From Membranipora membranacea (taxonomy: Eukaryota > Bryozoa > Gymnolaemata > Cheilostomatida > Membraniporidae), in the NCBI GenBank assembly GCA_914767715.1, contig OU612074.1, positions 12,636,062 to 12,696,061 on the forward strand: a DNA stretch of 60,000 bases. Direction: 5' to 3'. The first letter of the stretch is position 1, and every line of letters starts with the position of its first letter. The position numbers and the translations under genes were made by a program. The notes beneath the pieces are model-generated. The model saw nothing but the letters and a program-made list of their open reading frames with translations, had not been told where the DNA came from and did not search any database. Positions 24,001 to 37,200 of this stretch are shown here, one piece after another.

Positions 24001-27000
24001 AATTCCCACCATATTTTATTCAATTCATCCCTCAACCCCACAAATACTAAGATGGCCGCCTCTTCAATAATGTTACACAATCATCACTATACGTTAAAAG
24101 TCTATTCGTAAGATTCTCGTGATTGTTTTTCAAATATTTTCTTTTAATGGCATGGTCTTATTCATCACCTGTGGGACTTAGAATGGCTTAAAATAAAGTA
24201 TAAAATATTCACTATGACAGCAATGTTGCTTTGCATGGTAAGATGTATATTGAGAATTCATTGGTTTGTGTCCCTGTAAAATATTTCCCGATTACCCTTT
24301 TTTTTTGCACATGAAGTTAATCATTGTCAGTTTTGTTATCAATATAGGGCTATAATGTTATCATACTTTGAATATATATTGTTGATAATAGTTCAGGTTC
24401 ACCTTAATTTGGAGTTGCCCCCCTCAGCTACCACGTTTACTCGTAGGTACCCAATGATATTCTGTATCCAGCATGATTGGAGTGCTCTAACCTGAATCCA
24501 AGTTATTATAGGCGGTACTCCAGAATAATATACTCTGAATGCATTATCAAGACAGATGAACCTCTTTCAGACTCTTGATCAAATTTAGCTTTTCCAATTG
24601 ATTGAAATACCAGAAAATCCGTTTAAATTTTATAGATTAAATTTATAAAGATAGGACAGACAGACAAATATTGGACTCCAAGACTTTTTGTTGATGACAG
24701 AAATTCTTCAAAAAAATTATTTCGCATGATCTGATATCAGAGTCTCATAAATTACTTCTGGAATAAATATATCAAATGCAACTGAGGGATTTCAGTCTGG
24801 TCTGAACTACTATCCGAAATCTTCAAAGGTCAAAGATCTAAGCTCAGTTTGTCATAGTTTGCCATAGTTTGTTTTATGCCTTTTTTCAGGCTCTTTTGTA
24901 TAGTTTGCAACTTATTTGTGTGGTTTTCTGCCTCGCCCAATGCTTAGAGTTTGGCTGTATGAAATCTGGTAAGGGTGACACCTGATACATTCTCCATCAC
25001 ATAGGAATAAGAGGGGAGTTTTGAATACAAGGATCCAGTTTGTGAATGAATTTTGGAAAGCAACCATCCTTTTCATTTCTCTTCTGAGCTGTGACTAAAA
25101 TACAATTTAACACATTGCATCTGATGATTCCGAAGCTCCAGAAGGACTTCTACATTCAGACGCTTATCTGTAATTTTAAAATATCTAATTAGCAATTTGT
25201 GGCTGGAAATGGGGCATACATGACAAGTTGGCTGGGTTTCATATCTGGTAGTGCATCGCCCAATCCAGCACGCGGACCTGGGGAACCCAGTAAACCTCTT
25301 GCTGGCCCAAGGCAGGGCCCTGCTGCCAAAATATTTTGTACATATTTTTGTGCCCCAAAAACAATTTAAAAAGAATAATTGTGTAAAAAAACTCTAAACT
25401 TGAAGCATTGGGTTATAATTGGCTCAAATCCATACCTCATCTTGTTCTCATTGACAACCTGGTACAGTAAATATAAGCAATACATTTCATAAAGCTCAAA
25501 GGTGCAGAAGTTAGGTGGTTATAGGGCCATCTAGTATTTATGTTTGGCTCAGTGGTTAGCATGTCCTGCCACTTGACCAGCCGGGACCGAAAGTCGTTTC
25601 GACTTTGACTGATCACACAGTCCCTTTGGATCAGGACTATAAATAATGGAGGTCTTCTGTATGTACAACACCATCGTGCATGCAGATTAAAGAACCCTCC
25701 TGCATGGCATAGCATGGTCGCAAACATTAGGTATGCTGCGAGATTGAGTGTTTATACTGTTACATGAGTAGGGAATACCAAAAAATACCAAAAAGAAATA
25801 TAAAAAAATGAGTAAAGTACAGTCTGACTTCTAGTGGATTAAAAAATATCTTGTAATATTAAAATCAAATGTCTGAGGAAGGATTCTTTACCACAGTCAG
25901 TTCTGTATTTAAGATTGCGATATCTGCCTGAGGGGAGTTTCTCAAAAAAATTGTTTAAAAAATGTTAGTCATCAAGTATTATCTGCAGGGCCAGGTTCTT
26001 GTGTCCGTTAAGCGTAATGCAATAATGCAGCCAAAACTATCTATCGGTGTCGATCACTTGTTTTTTGAAAAACAAGGTCTTGTACCACAACTCTCAACTC
26101 AAAGCTAGGACCGACACTCAAATGATTCAAAAGTTAAGGACAGGTGACATGCAATTAAAGCTGAATTTTTAAATTTTTTTCAAATAAAACGGCCAAGTAT
26201 TGAGTTCTCCATGTCCCATAACCTCTTAAAAACAAGTTAAGTCAATACAACAAAGCAACATTGAATGTAAGTAAGGTGAGGTTAAATTACCTCAACAACA
26301 TTCCTCCTGGCATTTCTTTTTGTGTCATTATACTTGGAAGCTCTTTCGAAGGGAAATTTGGGACAAATCAATTTTATATGAACTCAAAATGGAACTTTAT
26401 CATAAATAAACTGTAAATGTATTCAGTCCAATCAGAGAGAACTAATAATACATTCACAGCAATAGCAGAGTCGCTGCTGGAAAAGGGGGGGGGGGCGTCG
26501 GGCGGTGGGCAAAAGTCTAGGGGGGCTCAGACTACTGGAAAAGAAGAGTAGCATTGCAATCGTGTCCTTTTCATATTCCTTTTTTCTTTCTATAATGTAA
26601 CATATTATAGGGGGAAAAAATATGGGGCGCTTCACGCATTTGTAACCGAAAGTGACGATCAACGCCACTGTATATGTTGTTTGGCAGACAGGGAAAAGAT
26701 GTCTAAGAAATACATATTTAAGAGAGTAACATTTTGAGAGACCGACATAAGTGTGTGCTTGTAATTCAATATGAATTCAATTTGAATTCAACTACAAGGG
26801 GCGATGACTCCTAATATGTAGTACTAAGTTACCAGGGAGGTGACACTCCATCAATTGGTAACATAACTCTGACCAGTCAAGTCATGCATAACAGGGTAGG
26901 AGGTAGAATCCTGAATATCACAGACCTGAGGCTAATTTCGATGGTATTCGGCCTATGGAAATGGCTCCGAGATCGGCCTGAGCTCCAAGGTTCAGCTCGC

Positions 27001-27979
27001 ACATATCGGCTCGCATCAAAGACTCTGATGCAGGAGGCCAGGTTTCAAATCCTGGCGGCGGCATAATTCTTTGATGTTTTCTCAGCTCTATCACGGGAAT
27101 GGCTGCATTTATTTCGATATCGAGCCAAGAGGTGACAACTCAGCTCGATTGAGGCCGATCTCAAAACTCACATGGAAACATGGTGATGGCGTTTGATGCA
27201 ATTGGTTGATGATATTTCTATCTCAAAGCTTCACAACTTATAGCATTAATGATATTGATCTAATTTTGGTACATACCTTCCCTAAGTTACGCATAAATAG
27301 GCCTATATAGAGTGTTCAAGTGGCTTACCTGTACCTGTCACCTTGTCAGAGACAAAAATAAGAAAGGAAGACTAATGACCTTTTCCTGGAGATGGTATCA
27401 GGGTATTTATCAATAATAGTTTTTGCAATGAGCTAAAGCTAGTTAGTTGATAAGTTTGTTAGTGCGTCCGGGTCGGAAAGCCACATTATACAAGAGAGGC
27501 TAACTCGTAAATACACAAACGATCTACAGCTAAAAATTCAATTTATTAACTTATGTCAATATCTCAATCATATCATAGTAAGTACTTAAGATAGGACATA
27601 TTGACTCAGCCTATATATTTACTTGTTATTTCAGGATGATAGACAAGGTACACAGTGACTCTTAATGGTCCTAAGGTTTTGATAAGGATGGAGGAAGTAG
27701 CTAACAGTGATATAATCAAAGTACTATGCGTGTTTATTAATTTGAGAATTAAGTATCACCTACCTGACGTGATTTAGTCTCTCAAAAGTAAGTAAAAACA
27801 ATTAATGATGGGGTTCTTGTACCTCAAAAGTAGCTAAAGACTTCACCTCAATTTGGAGTTATTGTAATGGGTGATGTATGAAATCAGGACTAGCATGTGT
27901 CACCCCAATATGCACGAAAGTTGATTGCTGGCTGTTTTATCAATCAATTGGAAATGTACTGCTATTGTTGATTTCTGCA
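21001..27979. other. Central spacer between divergent receptor genes, no gene recognised
   Basis: No inverted partner and no convincing exon was seen. Only short chance ORFs occur. It contains A/T-rich sequence, a G-run near 26,484-26,496, a SINE-like segment near 25,545-25,760 and a tRNA 3'-half-like segment near 27,030-27,065. Being between two divergent first exons, it may hold shared regulatory sequence, but none can be named. Confidence 0.6.
25545..25760 (+). repeat. SINE-like candidate
   Basis: Starts with GGCTCAGTGGTTAGCATG, an A-box-like tRNA head, and contains the attaaagaaccc phrase seen in many invertebrate short repeats. No tail or target duplication was resolved. Confidence 0.3.
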
Positions 27980-28201
27980 TATTCCTCAATCACAAAGCCA
28001 AATTATTCTATCACCAACGCAACATGTAACATCCCCACTGGGCAATTTTGATATGCTACTTTGCTTTTGTTCTTGTAGATCGAATAACTCTTACTGTCTT
28101 TGTTACTCGTGGTCTCTAAAACAAAGAGACTGTGATTGGTGTGTTTGCTGGAGGCCTGACCCCGAGCAGTCATAGAGAAAGAGCTAGTCATACATATAAA
28201 C
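27975..28201 (+). promoter_or_regulatory. Putative promoter/5' leader of right receptor
   Basis: This segment is conserved in inverted orientation upstream of both ATGs, then homology between the arms stops. It holds an inverted CCAAT box (ATTGG, 28135-28139) 63 nt before the ATG, at exactly the same spacing as in the left arm, and an A/T-rich catataaac just before the ATG. Transcription start is not visible; the promoter call is inference from position and conservation. Confidence 0.4.
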
Positions 28202-28228
28202 ATGGCAGGTGTACCTAAAACCCTACTG
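28202..28228 (+). CDS. Exon 1 of right receptor, start codon and signal-peptide N-region
   Basis: ATG in a strong context (aaacATGG) opens nine codons, MAGVPKTLL, followed by a good GTAAGT donor in phase 0. The next receptor exon (33544) also starts in phase 0, and joining them gives a convincing signal peptide: basic N-region, then TLLIYTVLLVLLTGVLS, with likely cleavage near SQ. The left arm preserves the same ATG, nine codons, donor and phase. Assignment across a 5.3-kb intron is inference and needs transcripts. Confidence 0.65.
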
Positions 28229-31200
28229 GTAAGTCAATAACACAGCATGTTTTATACGATGCTGGCTACAAAAAAAGGCTTCAAGACATCCTACAAATGC
28301 AACAAGTTACAGCTTACTTTCCACATAGCAAGGCCAACACTCAGTTACCAGCACATTTTTACTAAGAAATCTCGACATAAATAACATAATCTCTACAACC
28401 TCAGGCTGTGATATATAATTCAGGGATTGTATTAACAAATGATTGCCATGTTGCGATATGTCATCTTGTGTTGAGAGCTGGGATTGTTGTGAAAGTACTG
28501 GGTGTCCTATCCATTCGTACTTTTCTTACATTGAGCCTGGATACATCGTGATAAGTTATTTACAACAAAGTGAAATCTCCTGCAAGATAAATCAGCAGTG
28601 TTGTCCCTGTGAAGAAGTTTCTGTTTTCAGGTCGGGTTGAAGATTGAAATTGAGTTATTAAAAAGTGGAAATTATGTGAAGTTCTGGCGTAGCTGGTTAA
28701 AAAATTCTGTAGATCGTGAGGTTTTGTCTCTACTAGATGATCACCTTCACTCCCAGACTTCATTATCTCAGCGGAGTGATTTGCTAGAGATTCTAATCTG
28801 GGTTAGAACTAATTTAACTTCGGTTCCTTTTTGACATGTAGCTGGCTGTGTCGTTGTTCCTTGTATAGGAATCTTTCGTCGCATTTGGATGGTTCATTTC
28901 GTGGGATGGTTTGTTTAAATGGGGGGTGTTTTGAATGAAATTAGGTTTGCATTTTTGATGCATCGTTTGAAAGTAGGCTCGGCTAGAAAGTAAAACTGTT
29001 AAGATGGCAAAAATATTTTAGATTAGTTAAATGTTTTGCTACATTGCTTCCTTGTTCTTACACAATCAGTATAGAGAAAAGAAACTGTGATTTAAGCTGT
29101 CAGAGTCTTCATGACATTACACAATGATGAAGGAAAGTTCATCGCACAACTGATTGATCATGATTTGTAACGTAATGAAGGATTGGCACTGAAATCCACT
29201 GTCAGAGAGTGCGTTTCTGGCTGAGTCATTGACAGATTTCACAATCACACCCATCCCACTGATGCACGACCATCAATCTCTATGTCACTGTGGTCAGCTC
29301 CCACAATATGTTACAAGATAACCGCGAGCTTCACCCGATTGTTGCAGGATTTCTTGCTAGGTTGTTGGTTATAATAATCGGCTCAAAAGCATAGATGTCA
29401 TTATTTCTCTTCTCAGTCAGTGGTATAAGGTCCTTAGCAAAATCAATCTTATATACCATTCCACCAGATCAAGCACAATCCAATTTGCCCGCAATTGGGT
29501 TTTGAGCCGTCGCCGGCTCACCAGTAGAATAGGAATGACCGGACTGCGGGCATATTGGATCAAACTTGTTCTACCATTCCACCACTTTCATGGTACAGAC
29601 TATTCTCGATTATGCAGCACCAAGTATTAATATTCATAGTGTCTGCCAGTGTGAGCTTTCAGTCAGTTCAGTCGTCGCGATCGGAATTTTCAAGATCCAG
29701 TATTGTGTGAGGAGGTTATGGTTCATATGATTTGAAGCTTTGTGTAGCTGTGATTTTCACGCTGTGATAGATTTGTTATTTTGCTTTCCGCCAGGGTTTG
29801 GTTTGAGTGTAGGCAGGTCGCGGGCTGAACCTACCAGCAACTAGTGTTAGATGAATTAAGGTCGCATTCCAGCACCTAAATGAACAAATCACCTGACATG
29901 GCAAATTTATTGTGTAGGTTTGTTGTGATGGCCTTTGCAGCTTGTAAGTTGATTTACTCGTATAGTTCCTGAAAGGCACAGGTTCTACTAAAAGAAGTGA
30001 AGTGAATTTATTTTGGTAATTGTGTTAGAAACACATTACAATTTAGGCGTGAGCCATATCTCTCTCAGTTATTTAAAAGACAAATACTAAAAGGCACAAA
30101 GCTGCACAAAAATCTTGATGTTCTAGTTTTTGGCATGATAAAATATTCACTATTACATTTATAACAGTTGCGTAAAATGTGTCTATCATCAGCGATAAAA
30201 TGTTGAGCTAGATTAAAAATACTCATGTCAACAAAACAGGCAGCGTCAAAAATGTAGCTGTTTTTTAAAAACGGACTTAAAAGCATATTCTTTTGTCTTT
30301 CTGTAGCACCAGTGTACCAGGGTTCAATATTATAGGTAAAAATGGGTTGGATCAGTGATTGGATAAAATTATGTTGTTGATACTGGTTAGGTTTAAAATG
30401 TTTGAATCTAAAAAAAGCGTAAAATCTTTTCTTTAGTTTACTATAGACATATTCAGTGTTTGAGCACCATTTAAGACCACAGTCGAAAAATGTACCTAGG
30501 TATTTAAAACTATCTACCTTCTCTGTTGGATTACCATTTATAAATGAGGACCAGGGTATAAAGGTTACCCCTATTAGGTGTGATAAAATTACTGCGAACT
30601 ATTAAAGAGCCTACATAAAAGCCTTTTCGAATCCCTTTTCTTTCAAAATACTTGACTATTATTAATAATTAATATTACTAGATTATCAAAGCCTGAAGGT
30701 TTGGCTATTCAGCTGTTTTCCTTGTTTGAAGGATAACAGATTGGCTGTGTTATAGGAAGATCAGATTTAGAGAATCTCAGTAATTTTAGATCTCCATAAC
30801 TCAAAAGAATGTCCCACCAATGCTACAGAATGAAACTCATATTCAAAAGTTTTATGGCCTAAAGCTCTGATGCGATTAGACTAAGTGTGGGGGTTACTAG
30901 GGATCTTTGCTATACTCCCCCTCCCCTGTATATCACTGGACGATATCAAGCAGCTCACTATTTTTGGTTCTTTTTCCCATACACCATTGTTAGTCAACTT
31001 TCGTTGAAACGAAATTCCCTTCTGATTGAGTCAGTCCAGAGTCCTGGCAATACACCTTACCTCGAATGACTCAATATCCATTCAGAGATAAAAACAGTGA
31101 ATGGATTTTGGTCAAATAGATGTATGATAAACATATACGATGTTGAATAACCTGGGACTATCAGTCTGCACATATACAATGGGGGTATTTTATCTGTTTC

Positions 31201-34200
31201 AACAGAGGAGATACTATAACTTATATAACACTGACGATTTGTGTGATCTATAATATCAATAGTATGCCAGTTTGTAGCCTAGAAGGGTGTCACCTGTCCC
31301 GAAACCTCCTCCCACCCTCTAGCCTAAGGGAGCTTTATGGTTCCCCACCATTACCTGTCAACTTTTGTTTTTACTTGATAGCATCAGTAAGACAAGGATG
31401 GAAGATTTCCACAGGTTCTTAGATCTCCCTTTAGCAAAGAGAGAGAAGGGGGGGGGGGAGATTTTGTGTCTCTGTAAGCATATTTGTATTGTTCTCAAAG
31501 TCAGTTTTGCAATGAGATGAAGCATTGAAATAATGTCTTCAATGATGATAGATGATGGCATTTTTTGATGATAGTTTATAGTTTTGATGGTTGTTTATCA
31601 TGGAGGTAGGCTTTTCACATTATTGACAAAACTTAATGATGGTCCTTTCTGGTAATTCAAACATTAGGCAAGGCTATAATGTTGGATAGCCAAACAATAT
31701 CAAGCCCTGAGATAGAAGACCTACTAAAAATAAGTCGTGAGTCAATGTCTGCAGTGATATTCTGTTGTGAAGTTCTCATAATTATAGTGTTACTGCTGGA
31801 TGATTATATAGTTGGTGCGTGGTTTCATGTCCGAAGCGCTTCCTCTCTGCTTATGATTATATACAACCTCGACTGAAGAATCAGCATTATATGCCTTAAT
31901 ATGAACTGGTTGGTTAAAACTGATGACGTCAGCAACTTGTATCACAAACATCAGATATATCGAAGGACTCTGTGCTATTATCATTTTCCAGAACCGTTTG
32001 GTGTAATTTGGAGTCGTCCCCCTTAAGGATGGCAAACAAAATGTTTGTAGGTCAATACGCTATTGGGTTGCTTGTTTTTCACCCGAAAACATGTCACAGA
32101 TAAGACCTGCATTCATATTAAAGTTTAATTTCTTTAACTTGAACTGATTTTCAAGCTATGAACGACAATTGAGTTCTTTTGATGTGTCATGACCCAGAAT
32201 GTAATTCTATCAATTCCAATGTAACATGATCATCGGACCGGGAATTCCATAGCATGAATTGCTGACTTTTATTGATAATTCGATCTTTGCATCTTGTGAT
32301 AGACTCGGACCCTGCCTGCTTCCTGATTTTCGGCTATTTCAATGGTGTGTCAGGACCACACAGTATATGATAGAGCACATGGATTAACTTGATTGTAACT
32401 GTCACTTTGTTTACTTGGTAAACAGAAAAATTTAATTGCTAAGTTGATACAGGAGTTAGCAAAAGCAAAGCTGTAACTTTGGCTTGTTTGAACATTAGGC
32501 CTACTACCATGGACTGTGGCTGTTGAGCAGTAATATCAGGCATACTCACAGGGTCGGGCGAGAAAAAACTGTAGATAGTTTTGTAGTCTGTTTTATTTGG
32601 TTGAGTCAGCTGTCAGTCTCTATCACGTAGTAAATTTATGGGTTTAGAGATTAGATTTGATATCTATGAGTTGCTGCTATGATGGGTGTGGTGGTGAAAT
32701 ATAACTTTTTGACTGAGTCAGAGTTCTCCAGATGTTGTTCCTCTACTGTTTAGATAATTTGAGGAGACTCTAAATGTACTCGCTGTTTGTAGTTAGCTTT
32801 ACTGCAGATGGAGAGAAGTGATTCTTACTTTCAGAGTATTCTGTTATATTGGTTGCTAGCTTGGTCCTTCTTCGGAAGAAACTTACAACGACAGCTTTGT
32901 GTTCTCATTTTTAAAAATTCTGGATGACAACATTCTGACACCATTCCAAAAATGCAACCACAGAATCGAATATCCAATGATCATGTCAAACTCAATATGT
33001 GTAATTGCCCCGATTTCTCAAGAAAAGGTCATTGGCCTTGTATAATAGTGTTCCTTGATATCTTTTGAGCCAGCAATGTTAATAAGTCTTTGATTCAACC
33101 CTAGGCTCCACATGCCACCAATCTCTCACTGAGGTGCATCCCCAGATTTAAAAAGTAGGCGATAATCAGAACTAGGGAACGATGAGTGATGACTCATGAT
33201 GGTTTTAGATGATGTTTACTATACGACTTATGGGAATAATAAATGCAATCTTTGGTTTCTTTTGTTCTCATGTCATCGTAATGGTTGTGTAGGCCTACCT
33301 CTAAGGCAATTAGATACCTTCTATGAAAATGTATCCTCACCTTATATGATAGAAGACTTTTAGCTACTCTGGATTTTTGTGCTCTCAATTGGTATTGGAA
33401 GAGCTACTCCAAAGTCATAATTCATAGTCATACAATCTTCACTAATTATACACGTATAAGTTCTTACTTGAGGTCATACTTCTTCCTTTTTATACGCATT
33501 GAGTTACGCTTGTTGAATAAACTATATTTATTTATTATCGCAGATATATACAGTGTTATTGGTACTCCTTACTGGTGTTCTATCGCAAGATGAACAAGCA
33601 GCAAACCCAACAACAGCCCCAACAACAACAATCCCAACAGCCACAACTGCTGCGCCAATTGCTGTGCCAACAGGTAAGAGCGCGCAATTCATCTTTTGTA
33701 TGGACATTTACCTTACATAATGCGATCTTATAATGGAACTAACTCGAAATAGGCCATCTTATAAAGCATAATTATCCACTGGAATCTCTATCAGGTATTT
33801 ACTTCAAGTGATTCTATAACATTTTGTAACTCAAAAATGAAACCCTGAATGGAACGTCTCATATAGTTATGATAGTAAGTGATATAATGGTACTCATTGT
33901 TTGTTTGTTATGATGAAACACGATCAAGTATAGAATTTATACTCTTTCCTGGACTTATTACAGATGTTGCGGTCAGTGATCCAACAGTCTCTAGTTTGAA
34001 CGTGACATGGAAGGGTATCTCTGGTCAATTCTATGAGGTAAATATTTGAACTGTTGGATTGGTTGCTCATCAAAAAACAGATGGGGAAAATGAAGACGCA
34101 ATCACCATGAGATTATGTTAGGTTTCTGTTGAAAATGCACCTTTGTTTCACTATTGATGCCATGGTTTTTGTGACCACATCCTTATATTCACTGTAGTTA

Positions 34201-37200
34201 CATAGGGTCAAGTTGAACAAATTTCGGAGCTGTGCGAAACATGGGAATGCCTCCCGGTTCAAACAGAGCTGGAAGACTCAGCCCGCACTGAGTAGCACAA
34301 ACTAAGATATGCCCTTTTCAGAGACTGCTAAGCTCAAAATCCACATAAGGACATGGTGATGAGTTTAATTAGTGATGCTACAACGCAATTGTGAATCACA
34401 ATATATCATAAGTGGCGGGGGGGGGGGATTTTGCACGAGCATTGTGAGACCTTGTAAGATCAAATTAATTTTATTATGCTAGGTTAGAGCAAGTTTGATC
34501 CAGTTTATGTGCATTCCGGTTGCTCCTCTCCACTGATAAGACTCTGAATGCAGACCAACTGGACCCAGCTTAGTCCACATCAGATTAATATTTTTTGACT
34601 ATATTTGTTATTATGGCTTGATTCTCCCTTTACAGGTTGAATACTGTGAAACAGGGCCGAGCTGCAATTTTATCTCTGCTAATGATGGTAATAGGCTTAC
34701 AGGGAACTCTGCAATGGCGCAGGTTCTTTCTTCTCTAAATGCTGGTACAGCCTATGGCATAAGAGTGCAGGCATTTAACACTGAGTCAGGCGGGACAGGG
34801 GTACCAAGCTCTCCAGCTACTATCACTGGAAACACAGGTATGAGTGTAGATTTCTTTTTGCAACGACTTAATTCTATACTACTGTAGGTCATCTGTAACA
34901 TCCCAATCACTTACTTTATGCTCCTTTAGACAATGCTAGGAAATGCTTATTATAATGAGATTACTAGTAAGAGTTTTCAACTGAAAATTTCGTAGAAAAA
35001 GCATCGGCTCCACATCAGTAACAGGACTTGTTTTTTGTCACTGTTAAATTTACACCTAATATTTGTCATATAGAACAAAGCAACACCTCTACAATCAGCA
35101 CTCTGACAAGTGAGTCCGAAATAACAACAGCAGTGTTTGTAAATTTTTCACAAGGATCATCATTTGCTTCCACAAACCCAAATAACCAGAGTCCGACAAC
35201 AGAGGTCAAGAGTATGACAACATCCCGTTCAGATGAAACAACCATTCAGCTGACTACCTCCATAGTAGAAGACCCAACAACCAGTGACCAAGTTTCAAGT
35301 ACACTGATCAATCCAGTTACTACAGGGGTGAACTCTATCACAGCTGAGCAGAATCAGACCACATGCAGTACACCAATGCTATCTGCTACAACAGATGGAG
35401 CAATGATAGAAAATGTAACAAATACAGTGAGGGTTCCTGATTCATCAACAACCAGCAGAAGCAGTCCCTCTACAACAAATCATCTGCCTTCTTTGGCTCA
35501 AACAACTTTTGATGCTAGCTTGAGTTCAACTACATCTGTTCTCGTCACCAAATTCAAACTCAACAATCGTTAATGCTACTGCTGCTGAATCAACAACTTG
35601 GTCTGATACAATGACTACAACTGCGACAAGTCAGTTATTAACAGCTACCACTGCAACAGAAGATAATGCAACAACCGCAGCTACAGAAGTGACGACCACA
35701 GAGAGCGCTACAACAACCACTAAAATGATGCGTAAGAAATACAGTTTGGTGCTGGAATCCACTGACTTAAGATTGAAACCTGCCAAAACCTTACCACTAC
35801 TATAGTCCCACTTGAAGAAAAATATGATTTCCAGTGTTAATTTTTGCATGCAGATACCTTGGAACATTGGAGCAAATCATTTTCGGGTTAGGGAACCACC
35901 CAGACATCAAATTTCCACTTTACTTTACCTCACCATTGCATATGCTGCTATATCACTACCAGCAGCTCATGTCAGTCAGCAAATTACTGGTGAAAGAACG
36001 GCTGTAAGAAAACGCAATTGAAATCATCTTAGGAGCCTGTTTTACCTGATTAAATAATGATTTGCTTTTAGTTGTAAAAGATAAATTTAGATTTACTACT
36101 ACTTGTCATAGAGTTGCTGAACCTTGAAGTAACTAAACTAGAGAGGGCAACTCTCTAACTAACCAACTTATTATTATCCTCTCATGATAAACAAAATGTC
36201 CGGCGCTGGTAGCGTAACGTTGAGTGATGTGTTGATGAAAGTCCTCATATCACTCAGATAACAATTGCTAAAGCACTGTTAGGCTTGCAGCCAAATGGTA
36301 ACCGTGTCACAAAGATATGAACCGACACCGGTAATCACTAACAACAACAACACCACTTGCTGGAATATCCGAGACTATCTCATGAGGAAACAGCGGCTTG
36401 AATTCGAGCTTCAACCTAAATCGAGCTGCTATTCGGCTACTCCATACCATACCTTACCTACACAAACTACCATCAGGACAATAATGGTTATCACTGTATA
36501 TAATTGCATGGCTGCTATTGAAAACTCAACTTGTCCCTTATTGATACAGATAACCAGTAGTTCACAATTTTGGCAGCTTGAGCATGAAATTAGTATTTAA
36601 TATTAATAATATTAATTGAACATAATCATACTTACTTGCTTATGTATAATGAATTCACCAGTTAAGGTTGCAAGTTTTTGGATACCCATTCTGCAGAGAA
36701 CTGAACAAAAACATGTTAATATTGTCATGTCCTAAATCTTGGTTTGCTGGGAAGTCCAGCAAAAAGTCTCTGTTTTGTGTGTAACAAAAAATGCTTGTAC
36801 AAGTTGATTATACGCGTCAGATAATCCTAATATATAATATAAGGTGGATTCAGATTATAACATTAAATTCATTATGCGTAGGGCACAGTGTGTTTCAGAA
36901 AATGACGCAATGCTGATTCGCTGCAAATGTCATATCCACATCCCGACCTTACTTCGTACCTCCTTGGATTGATTCAGGAACGTTCCAGAATACATTCCTC
37001 ACTGGATTTCAATATGTCTCTCTACCTTTATACCAAAGTTTCACTCCCACCTGCAGTATTCCATACCATTTCTTCTCCCAAATAGCCTCTTATGCCACCT
37101 CTTCAACTCTTACAACTCAAACCAGACTATCTCATATCCATCCTACTAGGCTCTAACTGCATGTGATTGCTCTCTGCTGCTCAGTTCTGTGGTGTTGGGT

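Larger units (their letters stand above)
28229..33543 (+). other. Intron 1 of right receptor
   Basis: About 5.3 kb. Aligns with the left intron to about 32,765. It contains the hairpin insertion near 29,468-29,571, the LINE fragment near 29,988-30,555, a G-run near 31,449 and the conserved block near 31,740-31,960. The 32,766-33,540 part has no left match and no recognised feature. Confidence 0.6.

Noticed and set aside
27030-27065. tRNA-like T-arm and acceptor 3' half
   Set aside because: Only the 3' half is recognisable, with no 5' partner at tRNA distance; too weak for a tRNA call.
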